From Streptomyces sp. B21-105 (GTDB lineage: Bacteria > Actinomycetota > Actinomycetes > Streptomycetales > Streptomycetaceae): a stretch of DNA of 64,000 bases. Under the pieces are notes generated by a model. It saw nothing but the letters and a program-made list of their open reading frames with translations. It ran no database searches and was not told the origin of the DNA. Of the stretch, positions 26,012-35,686 are shown piece by piece (position 1 is the first letter of the stretch; each line of letters begins with the position of its first letter). A program made the position numbers and the translations under genes. Location: assembly GCF_036898465.1 (NCBI RefSeq), contig NZ_JARUMJ010000001.1, forward strand, positions 5,146,001 through 5,210,000, written 5' to 3'.

Positions 26012-29000
26012 TCAGGCCCAGTTGTCCGGGTCCTGCGAGGGGTCGTACCAGGGGTCGATCGATTCACCCATCATGTCCAGCGGATCGATGGTGTCCTCGA
26101 ACATGTTCCACAGGCCGTGTCCCCAGCCGTCTTCCCTGATGTAGCTGGGGGCCTGGGCCACGGCGAGGGCGCCGCTGACAATGGGCAGCCCGACGCGAAC
26201 CTTCGGTGCCTTCAGCGGTCCGGGCTTGGCCGTCACCTTGAACGACGGCGGGGGCACCGGAGTACGGTGCGTGTCGAAGTTCCCGGTCGGGTAGATCACC
26301 CGAACGTTCGGGTTGCCCTGGTAATAGTCGGCGTACTCCGTCGCCTGGGCCATGTCCTTGGCGACGAAGACGACCGTGCGGGTCTGCTCCCTGAGCTTCT
26401 TGTCGATCGTACCGTGGTTCGCGATGACGCCCCGCGTGGACTCCGTGGCATCCGCCGTCTCGACGTTCACGATCTGGCCGTTCTTCCAGGTGACCTTCAC
26501 GAAGTCGGCCGTCGTCTCCGGCAGCACGGGCTTGCCGTCGGCGTCCTTGACCGGCGCGTCCTTCGCCAGGGTGGTCTTGCCCGCCGCGCTGTCGTCCTGG
26601 AGCAGGTACTGCACGCCGTTGCCCGTCTTGGGGTCGTAGTACATCCCCGCCCGTTTCAGGTCGTCGTTCAGCGTGTCGAATGCCTTGGCGGCGGAGGCGT
26701 CAGGCGTGTTGGTCAAGTGGTGTGGGACACCCTGTTTGTCGTATACCGTCTTGATGTTGCCTTTGCCGTCGTTGTCGGCGGTCAGTGCCTTGGTGGGCTT
26801 CTTGTTTTTGACCTTGCCGCCGTCGCACTGGTCCGGGTTCTGCTGGCAGTACGCCCGCTCGTCCGGGTCGTACAGCCCCGACGGGTCGCTGCGCGTGATC
26901 GGGTTGTTGTGGCTGTAGCCGTAGCCGTCCAGCTGGAGCGGGTCGGTGCTGTCCATCACCGGGTCCACTGAGACGAACCTGCCGATTGCCGGGTCGTACT
27001 CGCGTGCCCCGAGATGGGTCAGCCCGGTGTCCGCGTCCCGCACACCGCCGACGAAGCCGCGGTCGCCCTGCCAGGTGGTGGGCTGGGTACCACGCGGGCC
27101 GCCGAACAGGGCCGTCTTGCGTCGGGTGATCGCCAGGGTCGAGGCGTCGACCTGGGTGGTGCCGGTGCCGTGGTGGTCGGACAGCAGGAAGGTCAGCTTG
27201 CCGCCGGTCCGCATGGCCACCGTGGTGCTGCCGGCGCTGTAGTAGCGGGTGCCGGTGACCGTGGTGCCGTCCTTGGACAGCTTCAGCTCGTTGCCGCCCG
27301 GCAGGTACAGGGTGGTGCCCGCCGAGTCAGTACGGGTGAGCCGGTCGCCGTCGGCGTCGTAAGTGTAGTCGGTCACCAGGGCGCCCTGGGTGGTCTTCGC
27401 GAGGTGGCCCTCGGAGTCCCAGTCCAGGATCTGCTCGGCCGCCGTACCGATCTTGCGGCTCTTGGTCGCGCCTGTTTCGTTGTACTGGTACGACTCGGTC
27501 AGCGAGCCCGAGGGGCCGGACTGGCTGACCGAGGTCAGGGCGTGCTTGCCCGCGACCGGGTCTGCGTAGGTACGGGTGATGTCACCAGTCGGACCGGACG
27601 GCGTCCTGTGCTGGACTTCGGTCTTCCGGTTACCTGTCGGACCGTAGGTGTACGTCGTCCAGTATGCGTCCGGGCCACCCACGGTAGCTGCAGACGGAGC
27701 TGCAGCGCAGCCTTCGGCGATGCCCGGCGCAACCGTCCACGCCTCTGTGATCTGGCGCAGCGCGTCGAGGGTGAAGCACTGGGTGTCGGTCACTGCCTGC
27801 GTGTCCTGACCGGAGACGGTCTTCACCGAGGTGATGTTGCCGTTCGGGTCGTAGGTGTAGCGGGTGTTGTCGATGCGCTGCGGGGCCAGCTCCCGGTCGG
27901 TCACCGAGCGGGTGAGCGCGCCGGTGTGCTCGTCGTACTCGAACGAGTTCCATAGGTGCTTGGCAAACTCGCCGTACTCGACCCGGGTTGGCCTCCCGTA
28001 GTGGTCGTACGTCATCGTCGAGACCAGCGGATCGACGCCCGCGCCCACTGTGTTCAGCAGTCCGCCCGCGGCGGTGTAGGTGTTGGCGATCTTTTCGGAG
28101 GGAAGGCCACCCATCGCTGGCTGCTGCAGCCACATCGCCTGCCCGGTGTTGAGGTTGTAGCTGGTGGTCCATTTGTAGGTACCCGCCAGCGCGCCGGTCT
28201 CCGGGGCCACCGGGATGGTGACCTGGTTGACGACCGGCAGGTACAGGCTGTTGTAGGTAGTGACGGCTTCCTCGTATGCCTTGCCGTTGATCCAGCGGGT
28301 GGACTTGGCGAGCCTGCCCTTGCCACCGGTGGCGGAGTCGTAGGACCAGGCGGCCAGGGTGGTGGCGCCCTGCTTCAGCGCGGTTTTGCGGCCGAGCTCG
28401 TCGTAGTCGGTGTGCAGGATGACGCCGCGGGCGTTCTTTATGTCGGTGGCCCGGTCGCCCGCGTCGAAGGTGATGTCCGAGGCACCCTTGTCCGGGTCCT
28501 CGATGTGGTTCTGTCGGCCGCGAATGTCGTAGCCGTACTTCCACACCGCGCCGGCCGGGTCGCTTACCTGTTCCAGCAGACCGCGCTTGTTGTACGTGTA
28601 CTTCGTCGCCAGGAAGGCCGTGCGCTCGGCGTTCGTGTAGTGCCGGACCTCGGTGTTGCGGCCCTTGGCGTCAGTCAGCGAAGTCGTCGTGGTACCGCCC
28701 TGCTCGGGGACGATCGTGGTCGAGTCCCCGGTATATGTCGTGGTCGTCCGCCTGGTTTCGTCACCGAACTTGCGGGCGATGACCGCGGTGACCCGGCCGG
28801 CGCCGTCGTACTCGGTGTCCGTGGACGCCGGGTAATTCAGCTCCTGGCCGGTGACCAGCACGGGCTCCGCCTGCCCGCTAGCGAAGAAGGTGCCCGAGGT
28901 ACGCCAGGCCAGGCCCCGGGTGTCGTAGAAGGTCTCACTGACTAGGCGGCCCGCGCCGTCGGGCGAAGAAGACTGGCTCTGCCGGACGCGCAGCTGGCCG

Positions 29001-32000
29001 TCGTAGAAGGTGTAAGCGGTCCGGTAGACGGAGTTGTGGTCCAGCGCGCTGGTGGTCACCACATTGGGGCCGTCATTGCGGACGGTGTACCCGAAGGTGT
29101 AGCTCGGCGTGTCCGGGTAGGTGGTTGCCGAGCGGGCCGGGGTCCAGATCTTGGTTACCCGGCCGAGAGCGTCGTACGCCGTCGTGGTGACGCGGTTGTT
29201 CGCGTCGGTGACCGACAGGGGCAGGGCGCGCAGCGGGTCGGCCACGGTGGTGATCGTGTGACCCAGCGGGTTGGTGACTACCGTGGTGGTGGGCACCTCA
29301 CCGGTGGCCGGGGTATATACCGTGGTTGTCTTCTTGCCGTAGAAGTCCGTGGTGCTCAGCGGCCGACCGTATATGTCGTAGTCAGCGACCGGGGTGGTGC
29401 TGGTGATGTCGTAGCCGGTGCCCGTGCCGTTGATCTGCTCTAGCCTGGTGACATCGCCCTTGGTGGGGGCGGCGCCCGGGGTGGTGGAGCCGTCGAAGTA
29501 GCTGCGGTTGTCAGAGATGACGTCCGCGGGTCGGCTGATCGCGCTGTCGCAGGCCCCGGCGACCACCTCGGTGCGGTACACCCGGTTCAGCAGGTGCGCG
29601 GCGGTGTTCCGGGCAAATTGGGCGGTGATGCAGGACTCGTCGCCGGTCCTGGCTGTGTCACCGAGGTCGGAGGTCTGGGTGACCATGCCGTAGCCGTCAA
29701 AGGTGCGGGTCAGCAAGGTCTTGCGCTGGCCGCCGGAGACGGTGGTGAGCGTCTCCTCCTTCTCGATGCCAGTCTTGTAGGACACCAGGTCCGGCAGCCC
29801 GGTGCGGGTGCGGGTGGCGACCGCGGCCGAGCGCCACGGGGTGGCGGAGGTCGCGGAGACCAGCTTGGTGGTGTCATCCCCGTTGAAGGTGGCGGAGGCG
29901 CGCGGCAAGCCGGCGAACTGCTCCCGGTCGGTGGCCGCGGCCCCGGCGTAGTCGGTGACCTGGGCTCCGTCGATGCCGCGGAAGTAGCGGGTCTCGGTCA
30001 GGGTGCGCGGGTCGCTCGCGGCGCCGGTACGGGTCTGCACCCGGCCGTAGCCGCGCGGCACCGAGTACGTACGGTCCTCGGCCTTGGTGAACTCGTCGGC
30101 GTTCTTGGCCCAGGCAGCCCCGTCCAGGTACGCGTACGAGGTGACCTTGTCCGGGGACTCCACCAGGTTGTCGCCCTCGACCACCTGGGTGACCACGTAG
30201 GTGTTGAACCAGTCGAGTTGGGCGGTCTGGCCCTCGAAGGCCCACTTCACCGGGAAGCAGCGGGTGGTGTTGGTGCCGTCGGCCGGGGGCAGATTGTCCG
30301 GGGTGCAGTCCTGCTGCGAGTAGTAGGCGCCGAGGGTGCCGCCGCTCTCGGTGGTGATCTGCGACAGGCGCAGCCGGATGAACGGGGCCAGCTCGTCACC
30401 GGTCTTGTCCACGCGGTTGGCCCGCTGTTCGCCGGTGAAGGTGACCGGCGGGAGGGTGGCGGTGCCGCCCGCCTTGCCGGTGCGCTGGATGGACTTCAGC
30501 CACATGGGGGTGGATATGCCGTCGCCCGAGGCAGGGAAGTCCTGTGCCAGGGTCCAGGTGTCGACCTCCTTGGGCACCCCGCCGGTGAGCGCCTTGGTGG
30601 TGATGGAGGTCAGCCGCTTCCGCGACCAGAAGGTCGGGGCGAACTGGTCCTTGCACTCCGTGGACCCGTCCTTGCAATACTGGTCGAAGGGGGTGTCCGG
30701 CCAGTTCGCGGCGTTGGTCTCGTCGAAGGTGGTGCAGTTGGCCAGGCAGCGCTCGGTGACCCCGAAGGCCACCTGGCCCATGGGCTTGCCTGTGTAGACG
30801 GCGTCGGAGCGCAGACCGTAGTCGATCCGGTCCAGCCAGCCGCCCCGCGTGTAGGGGGTGACGGTGCCCTTGCCGGTGGACTCGTCGAAGGCGCGGCCGT
30901 AGTTGTTCTTCTCGGTGTTCCAGTAGTACGCCATGGCGTTGCCATGGGTGTCGACCACATAGTCGAGCTGCCAGCGCCAGGCCTGCTGGCACCAGCCACT
31001 GGTGAAGTTCGCGTTGTAGCAGGGCTCGCCGGACTGGTTGCCGAAGACGGGCACGGTCCAGGTGGAGTTGGTCACCGGGTCGTCGGCCGCGGTGCCGTTG
31101 TCCTTCCAGTCCGGAAGGCGGTTGAGGCCGAAGAAGTACTGGGTGCCGTCGGTGGCGGTCACCTTCCAGTGCTCGCCGACTCCGTCGACGCCCGCGGTGC
31201 CGCCGTCGCCGTTGGCGGCGCCGGTCAGCTTCTCGACCTTCTCACCGGAGTCGGCCTCCGGGTGCCAGCCCTTGCCGGCCTCGTAGACGAGCTCGGTGGA
31301 CTTGCTGCCCAGGTGTAGCACGGCGTTGTCGGTGAACCAGCACTGGTCGAAGCGCTTGGTGGTGTTGGTGCCGCCGTCCTTGTCGTCTTCGCAGGACTTA
31401 TACTTGCGCTCGATGAAGCCCGGCTCGTAGGACCAGCCGTCGCCGATCCAGCTGGGCTGGTTGTTGGAGGCCGCCGTACGGCCGTCCACGGCCTGCGAGT
31501 TGTAGCCGATCTCGATGCCCGGCTCAAGGCCTCCCGGCACGGCTGGGATCTGGATAGGGTAGTTCCAGCTGAGTGCGCCGGTCGAACCGCCCGCGCTCCA
31601 GGCGCTGGAGGCCTCCAGCGGTGTCGCCTTGTAGTCGCCCGAAGAGCCACCGGAGTCAGCCGTCACGGCCAAGGCCATCGCTCCGGACCGGGCCGTAGCA
31701 CCCGAGGCCATCACCTTGCTGCGGGCGGACGGGACTGGACCGGTCCGGGCGGTCCCGGGTATCTCGGCGGAGACCTTGCGAGTCTCGGTGTTGTTGGTCG
31801 AGTCCAGCGGCCGCTGGCCACGGCACTCGGGCTTCTGTGGAGTGATGAGAGCGCACGCGGGAAGCTCGACCAGACGCAGCCGGGCTGACCAGTCACCACC
31901 GTACGCTCCACGGAAGGCCGAGTAGTCGATCGCCACTCTGGTCCCACCGGCAGGCTGGTCCACCAAGAACAGGACGCCCTCCACACCCGCCGCCTTGGTG

Positions 32001-32383
32001 GTCTTCCGGTCGGCGACCGTGACCTTCACCTTGGGCGGGTTGGCCGCTGCGGCCGAGCTGATCGGGTCCCGTTTACGAGCCACCGGACTCGCCGGGGTCA
32101 GTCGGGTGACCGTTATGGGAGCCGCCGCCGAGGCCGTGTTCAGGTCTATGTCCATACTGCCTGCGGCCGGCCAGATGACCTTGGACGCACCCTTCCAGGG
32201 GTGGGCGGCGTCTTTGCGTTTGCTGCCGCCCGCGGCCACCGATTTGACCGACACCGCCTTCGGCTGTTTGAGCTTCGGAAGGTCCAGATCGCCATCTGCT
32301 ACGACCGCCACAGCGGGCAGCGCTCCGGCAAGTACTGCCGAAACCATAAGCACGGCAAGTCCGTGCTTTCTCATGCGTCTCAC
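26012..32383 (-). CDS. Secreted RHS/YD-repeat polymorphic toxin protein
   Basis: 2123 aa from a GTG at 32383 (GAGGGG six bases upstream; ATG at 32374 also possible). A signal peptide is clear (RRMRKHGLAVLMVSAVLAGA, cut after AVAVVA). A SpvB/TcdB-like N-terminal shell follows (YPIQIPAVPGGLEPGIEIGYNSQ; GWCQQAWRWQLDYVVDTHGN). The middle third has about 20 YD repeats (YDALGRVTKIW, YDELGRKTAL, YDADGDRLTRTD). The RHS core ends with LGAREYDPAIGRFVSVDPV and YSHNNPITRSDPSGL. The last ~290 residues are a variable tip with DFVKVTWKNGQIVNVETADA and RTVVFVAKDMAQATEYADYYQGN, resembling CdiA-type nuclease tips. Secretion is by Sec. The intact gene is the paralogue of the 12-13.6 kb relic. Confidence 0.85.
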   Translation of the reverse strand: MRRMRKHGLAVLMVSAVLAGALPAVAVVADGDLDLPKLKQPKAVSVKSVAAGGSKRKDAAHPWKGASKVIWPAAGSMDIDLNTASAAAPITVTRLTPASPVARKRDPISSAAAANPPKVKVTVADRKTTKAAGVEGVLFLVDQPAGGTRVAIDYSAFRGAYGGDWSARLRLVELPACALITPQKPECRGQRPLDSTNNTETRKVSAEIPGTARTGPVPSARSKVMASGATARSGAMALAVTADSGGSSGDYKATPLEASSAWSAGGSTGALSWNYPIQIPAVPGGLEPGIEIGYNSQAVDGRTAASNNQPSWIGDGWSYEPGFIERKYKSCEDDKDGGTNTTKRFDQCWFTDNAVLHLGSKSTELVYEAGKGWHPEADSGEKVEKLTGAANGDGGTAGVDGVGEHWKVTATDGTQYFFGLNRLPDWKDNGTAADDPVTNSTWTVPVFGNQSGEPCYNANFTSGWCQQAWRWQLDYVVDTHGNAMAYYWNTEKNNYGRAFDESTGKGTVTPYTRGGWLDRIDYGLRSDAVYTGKPMGQVAFGVTERCLANCTTFDETNAANWPDTPFDQYCKDGSTECKDQFAPTFWSRKRLTSITTKALTGGVPKEVDTWTLAQDFPASGDGISTPMWLKSIQRTGKAGGTATLPPVTFTGEQRANRVDKTGDELAPFIRLRLSQITTESGGTLGAYYSQQDCTPDNLPPADGTNTTRCFPVKWAFEGQTAQLDWFNTYVVTQVVEGDNLVESPDKVTSYAYLDGAAWAKNADEFTKAEDRTYSVPRGYGRVQTRTGAASDPRTLTETRYFRGIDGAQVTDYAGAAATDREQFAGLPRASATFNGDDTTKLVSATSATPWRSAAVATRTRTGLPDLVSYKTGIEKEETLTTVSGGQRKTLLTRTFDGYGMVTQTSDLGDTARTGDESCITAQFARNTAAHLLNRVYRTEVVAGACDSAISRPADVISDNRSYFDGSTTPGAAPTKGDVTRLEQINGTGTGYDITSTTPVADYDIYGRPLSTTDFYGKKTTTVYTPATGEVPTTTVVTNPLGHTITTVADPLRALPLSVTDANNRVTTTAYDALGRVTKIWTPARSATTYPDTPSYTFGYTVRNDGPNVVTTSALDHNSVYRTAYTFYDGQLRVRQSQSSSPDGAGRLVSETFYDTRGLAWRTSGTFFASGQAEPVLVTGQELNYPASTDTEYDGAGRVTAVIARKFGDETRRTTTTYTGDSTTIVPEQGGTTTTSLTDAKGRNTEVRHYTNAERTAFLATKYTYNKRGLLEQVSDPAGAVWKYGYDIRGRQNHIEDPDKGASDITFDAGDRATDIKNARGVILHTDYDELGRKTALKQGATTLAAWSYDSATGGKGRLAKSTRWINGKAYEEAVTTYNSLYLPVVNQVTIPVAPETGALAGTYKWTTSYNLNTGQAMWLQQPAMGGLPSEKIANTYTAAGGLLNTVGAGVDPLVSTMTYDHYGRPTRVEYGEFAKHLWNSFEYDEHTGALTRSVTDRELAPQRIDNTRYTYDPNGNITSVKTVSGQDTQAVTDTQCFTLDALRQITEAWTVAPGIAEGCAAAPSAATVGGPDAYWTTYTYGPTGNRKTEVQHRTPSGPTGDITRTYADPVAGKHALTSVSQSGPSGSLTESYQYNETGATKSRKIGTAAEQILDWDSEGHLAKTTQGALVTDYTYDADGDRLTRTDSAGTTLYLPGGNELKLSKDGTTVTGTRYYSAGSTTVAMRTGGKLTFLLSDHHGTGTTQVDASTLAITRRKTALFGGPRGTQPTTWQGDRGFVGGVRDADTGLTHLGAREYDPAIGRFVSVDPVMDSTDPLQLDGYGYSHNNPITRSDPSGLYDPDERAYCQQNPDQCDGGKVKNKKPTKALTADNDGKGNIKTVYDKQGVPHHLTNTPDASAAKAFDTLNDDLKRAGMYYDPKTGNGVQYLLQDDSAAGKTTLAKDAPVKDADGKPVLPETTADFVKVTWKNGQIVNVETADATESTRGVIANHGTIDKKLREQTRTVVFVAKDMAQATEYADYYQGNPNVRVIYPTGNFDTHRTPVPPPSFKVTAKPGPLKAPKVRVGLPIVSGALAVAQAPSYIREDGWGHGLWNMFEDTIDPLDMMGESIDPWYDPSQDPDNWA

Positions 32384-32741
32384 ACCCCACCCCTCATCAA
32401 GAGACTTGAAACAGGTTCGGCGCAGGTTAACAGGCATCTTGCGGGGGCTCTTGAGGGTTTACCCGGCCATAAGTGACTGAATATAACTCAATCATGATCT
32501 TGATGGAAAATACGAACCTAGGGGCCCAGAGCGCCACAAACACGTAGGCGAGGTGGTGGGCAGCGGAAGATCCGATGGATAGAGTCCGACCGGCTATCGA
32601 ACATTGAGAGGCTTCTGTGCTACAGAAAAGACCCGGCTATGAGGGGGCAAGAAAGAGATGGCTTTCTCAAGTGATTTCCCTTGCCTTGGTAGGCGGAATT
32701 AATCTTGATTGCTCTGCCCACTACTGATCTTTTTTCGGGGT
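32384..32741. other. Upstream region of the RHS gene
   Basis: About 360 bp without a gene, AT-richer than average (for example TATAACTCAATCATGATCTTGATGG near 32480). It should hold the RHS promoter. The palindromic ATCATGAT at 32492 is the only small symmetric site I noticed. The right end runs into IS630 sequence. Confidence 0.4.
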
Positions 32742-32867
32742 GTTGACAAGACTTCGGGTTGCGGTATGCCGGTTGTATGGGGTTTTCGGGGGCGGCTGTG
32801 TCGGGATCACGGGAGTTGGAAGCGGGGCGGCTGGCCGCGGCGGCGTTATTCGAACAAGGGGTGCGGC

Positions 32868-34203
32868 CAGGGCGATTGCAAAGTCGCGGTGATCTCGTGA
32901 GTGTGCAGGTCACGGCGGTGTGACGATGCCGGGAGGGTGCGCGACCGGACGCAACGAAGCTCCGTTGCGGAGGTGACCTTGCCAAGTCGCCTGCGCCCAA
33001 CGGAGCTTCGATGTGCCGTCAGTCTGCCACCGTCTGTCTGGTCAAGTCGCCCACCCGTCAGCACTGTGCGACGGGTCCGCTGGCCGAGCGGCTGGCCACG
33101 CTGGCCGATCCGCGGTGCCGGCGCGGGAAGCGTCACCCCTTCGTGGCAGTACTGCTGATCGTCTGCTCCGCTGTGGTGACCGGGGCGAGTAGCTTCGCGG
33201 CGATCGATGAGTGGGCCACCGACGCCCCGCAGGACGTTCTGGCCCGGCTCGGCGCCCGCACCGCGACCGCTCTGGCCGTCCGGGTCCCACCCAGTGGCGC
33301 GACGATCCGCCGGGTCATCAAGGACACCTGCCCCGGCGGTCTGGCCGACCTCCTCGGCCACGACCCGGCCGGCGCGGACACCCTCGCCGTGGACGGCAAG
33401 AGCGCCCGCGGCTCGCGCCTCGGCGCCACCCAGGCCGCCCACCTGCTGGCCGCGATGACCGGCACCGGAATGACCGTCACCCAGCTCCGAGTCCCGGAGA
33501 AGACGAACGAGATCACGTGCTTCGCCGCTCTCCTGGACCCCTATGACCTGCAAGGAGTCACCGTGACCGGCGATGCTCTCCACACCCAGCGCGACCACGC
33601 CCGCTTCCTCGTCGAGGCGAAGAAAGCGCACTACGTCTTCACGGTGAAGCGGAACCAGAAGAACCTCTACGAGCAGTTGCGAACGCTGCCCTGGGGCGAG
33701 GCGACGGCGAAGTTCTACGACCGAACCACCGGCCACGGCCGCAAGGAAACCCGGGTCGTGCAGGCCCTGACCGTCACCGACCTCGGCGTCGACTTCCCCC
33801 ACGCCGCCCAGGTCGCCAAGGTCGTACGCCACCGCACCGACGCCAAGACCGGTAAGCAGAGCCGCGAGACCGTCTACGTCATCACCGACCTGACCAGCCG
33901 CCAGGCATCCCCGGAACGCATCGCGAAGATCCTGAGGGCGCACTGGGTGATCGAGAACAGGCTCCACTTCGTCCGGGACACCGCCTTTCGCGAGGACGCC
34001 TCGAAGATCCGCACCGGGCACGGCCCGGAGAACATGGCCACCCTGCGCAGTTTCGCCATCAACCAGCTCCGCAACGCCGGCCACACCAACATCGCCGCCG
34101 GACTCCGCACGACAGCCCTCCGCCCCTACGAGCGGCCACTGGCACTCCTCGGACTCAACTGACCTGCGCCAACACACGATCAACGGACTTTGCAATCGCC
34201 CTG
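32868..34203 (+). mobile_element. ISAs1-family element (1336 bp) inserted in IS630
   Basis: Perfect terminal inverted repeats CAGGGCGATTGCAAAGTC at both ends (left 32868-32885; right ends at 34203). A 10-bp target duplication GGGGTGCGGC flanks it (32858-32867 and 34204-34213), the length typical of ISAs1. Joining the flanks restores the IS630 codons (FEQGVRQAWVAE). Confidence 0.9.
33011..34162 (+). CDS. ISAs1-family transposase
   Basis: 383 aa. Head with RHPFVAVLLIVCSAVVTGASSFAAIDEWA (here KRHPFV), DDE core with TLAVDGKSARGSR (first Asp), GVTVTGDALHTQRDHARFLVE (second Asp), HYVFTVKRNQKNLYEQL and VIENRLHFVRDTAFREDASKIRTGHGPENMATLRSFAINQLR (Glu region). Uninterrupted, so probably functional. 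Part of the upstream non-coding end carries a second inverted repeat (CAACGGAGC near 32958-33006). Confidence 0.9.
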   Translation: MCRQSATVCLVKSPTRQHCATGPLAERLATLADPRCRRGKRHPFVAVLLIVCSAVVTGASSFAAIDEWATDAPQDVLARLGARTATALAVRVPPSGATIRRVIKDTCPGGLADLLGHDPAGADTLAVDGKSARGSRLGATQAAHLLAAMTGTGMTVTQLRVPEKTNEITCFAALLDPYDLQGVTVTGDALHTQRDHARFLVEAKKAHYVFTVKRNQKNLYEQLRTLPWGEATAKFYDRTTGHGRKETRVVQALTVTDLGVDFPHAAQVAKVVRHRTDAKTGKQSRETVYVITDLTSRQASPERIAKILRAHWVIENRLHFVRDTAFREDASKIRTGHGPENMATLRSFAINQLRNAGHTNIAAGLRTTALRPYERPLALLGLN

Positions 34204-35255
34204 GGGGTGCGGCAGGCATGGGTTGCCGAGCGGCTGGGGGTGTCCCGTCAGGCGGTCAGCCAGTGGCACGCGGCGTGGACGGCGGGCGGGGACGAGGCCC
34301 TGGCGGCGAAGCGCGGCAACACCACGTCGAACCGGCACCTGACGGGGGGCAGGAGGCGGAGCTGATCACACTGCTGCGTCAGGGCCCTACGGCCCACGGC
34401 TGGGAGGACCAGCGCTGGACGCTGGCGAGGATCTCCCGGCTGATTGAGGAGAAGTACGGTCCGCGTTTTTCGCTGCCGGGAGTATGGCTGCTGCTACGGC
34501 GTCTTGGCTGGTCATGGCAGGTCCCGCAGACGCGGGCGATTCAGCGGGGCGAGGAGGCGATCGCCGCATGGCGCACGGAAACGTGGCCGGCGGTGTCCCA
34601 TCCCGACGAGCGGTGAGCGAAGACCGCTGGATCGTCTTCGGCGACGAGTCCGGGGCTGCGATCTCCTCGGTGATGCGCCGGACCTGGGGTCCGCGCGGGT
34701 GCACCCCCGTCGTGCACCTCAACGGCTCCCGTCGCGGTCGGGTCAACATGGTCGGCTGGCTCGCCTACCGGCCAGGCCACCAGCCGCGTCTCTACGCCTG
34801 GTACAAGCCCGGCAAGGGCTACACGAAGGAGGACTTCCCGCTCCTGCTGACCGCGCTCAAAGTCCGGTTCGGCGGTAAGATCACCCTCGTCTGGGACAAC
34901 CACTCCAGCCACCTCGCCCACAACGTGACGGAGTGGACCGAAGGCGAACGGGCCTGGCTCGACATCGTCCAACTGCCTGCCTACGCGCCAGGACTCAACC
35001 CGGTCGAGCTCCTCTGGAAGATCGTGAAGGACGAGATCGCCAACCGCGCCTTCCGTTCGATTACCGAGCTTGGCGACGCCATCGCCACCGCCCTCGGCAG
35101 ACTCAAACGGCGGGCCGACCTCATCATCGGATTCCTTCTTGGAACCGGACTCGAAGCAGCGCATATCGTGTCAAGCAGATAGATAAAGATCAGCATCATC
35201 GCGCCCCTCGGAGCGGAACGCGTCAACTTCCAGCAGATAAGTCCGTGGCCGACAT

Positions 35256-35448
35256 GTGAGAGACGTGACCTACGCCGAGGACGTCTCCCGCGTGCGCACC
35301 GGCACCGCACCCCGAATCATGGCCACCCTGCGGAACCTCGCCATCGGCCTCATGCGCCAGGCCAGGCTGGACCAACATCGCCGCCACAGCCGACCACTAC
35401 CGGTCACGCCCGGACCTTGCAGTCGCACTACTCAATCTTGAAGCCTGA
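35256..35448 (+). pseudogene. ISAs1 transposase C-terminal relic
   Basis: Encodes [35 protein letters not shown], then after one frameshift [24 protein letters not shown] and stop. It matches the tail of the ISAs1 transposases but is a different copy from the one at 33-34 kb. Confidence 0.75.
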
Positions 35449-35686
35449 GAACGCATCAGTCCTGCTCCAGACAGCGGCGGAGGCGCCGCTGATCTCGAGG
35501 TTGGGAATCAGTAATCGCGTGATCGCCTGGCGGGTCTTGTGGTTGTGCCAGATCGCGGTGGCAAATGCGAGGATGAGTTGGGCGACGTGGACTGCGATGC
35601 GATGGCGCTCGCCACAAGTCGAGCAGGTGGCAGCACCGAACCGCCACGAGATGACGCCTTCAGGAGCTGGCCCAGCCAATTGCGTG

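Larger units (their letters stand above)
32777..35182 (+). pseudogene. IS630 transposase, interrupted
   Basis: Part one (from ATG 32777) reads SRELEAGRLAAAALFEQGV; after the ISAs1 it continues RQAWVAERLGVSRQAVSQWHAAWTAGGDEAL, the helix-turn-helix. Then QRWTLARISRLIEEKYG, LLRRLGWSWQVPQTRA, and in a third frame the DDE core WIVFGDESGAAIS, LVWDNHSSHLAHNV, LPAYAPGLNPVELLWKIVKDEIAN. Some IS630 members use a frameshift to join the last two parts, but the ISAs1 insertion makes this copy inactive. Confidence 0.8.
32742..35190 (+). mobile_element. IS630-family element carrying a nested ISAs1
   Basis: Imperfect ends can be proposed at TGTTGACAAGACT (near 32742) and, inverted, at TGCTTGACACGAT (near 35166-35178), so limits are approximate. 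The IS630 transposase frames fill it. Its reading frame is broken both by the ISAs1 insertion at 32868-34203 and by shifts near 34350 and 34615. Confidence 0.6.

Noticed and set aside
26012..32383. Tandem repeats taken as a possible CRISPR or satellite
   Set aside because: They are degenerate YD-repeat codons of the RHS protein, not regularly spaced identical repeats with spacers. No CRISPR array or cas gene was seen anywhere in the window.
32846..34219. 457-aa minus-strand frame
   Set aside because: Antisense of the ISAs1 transposase, whose catalytic motifs are on the plus strand.
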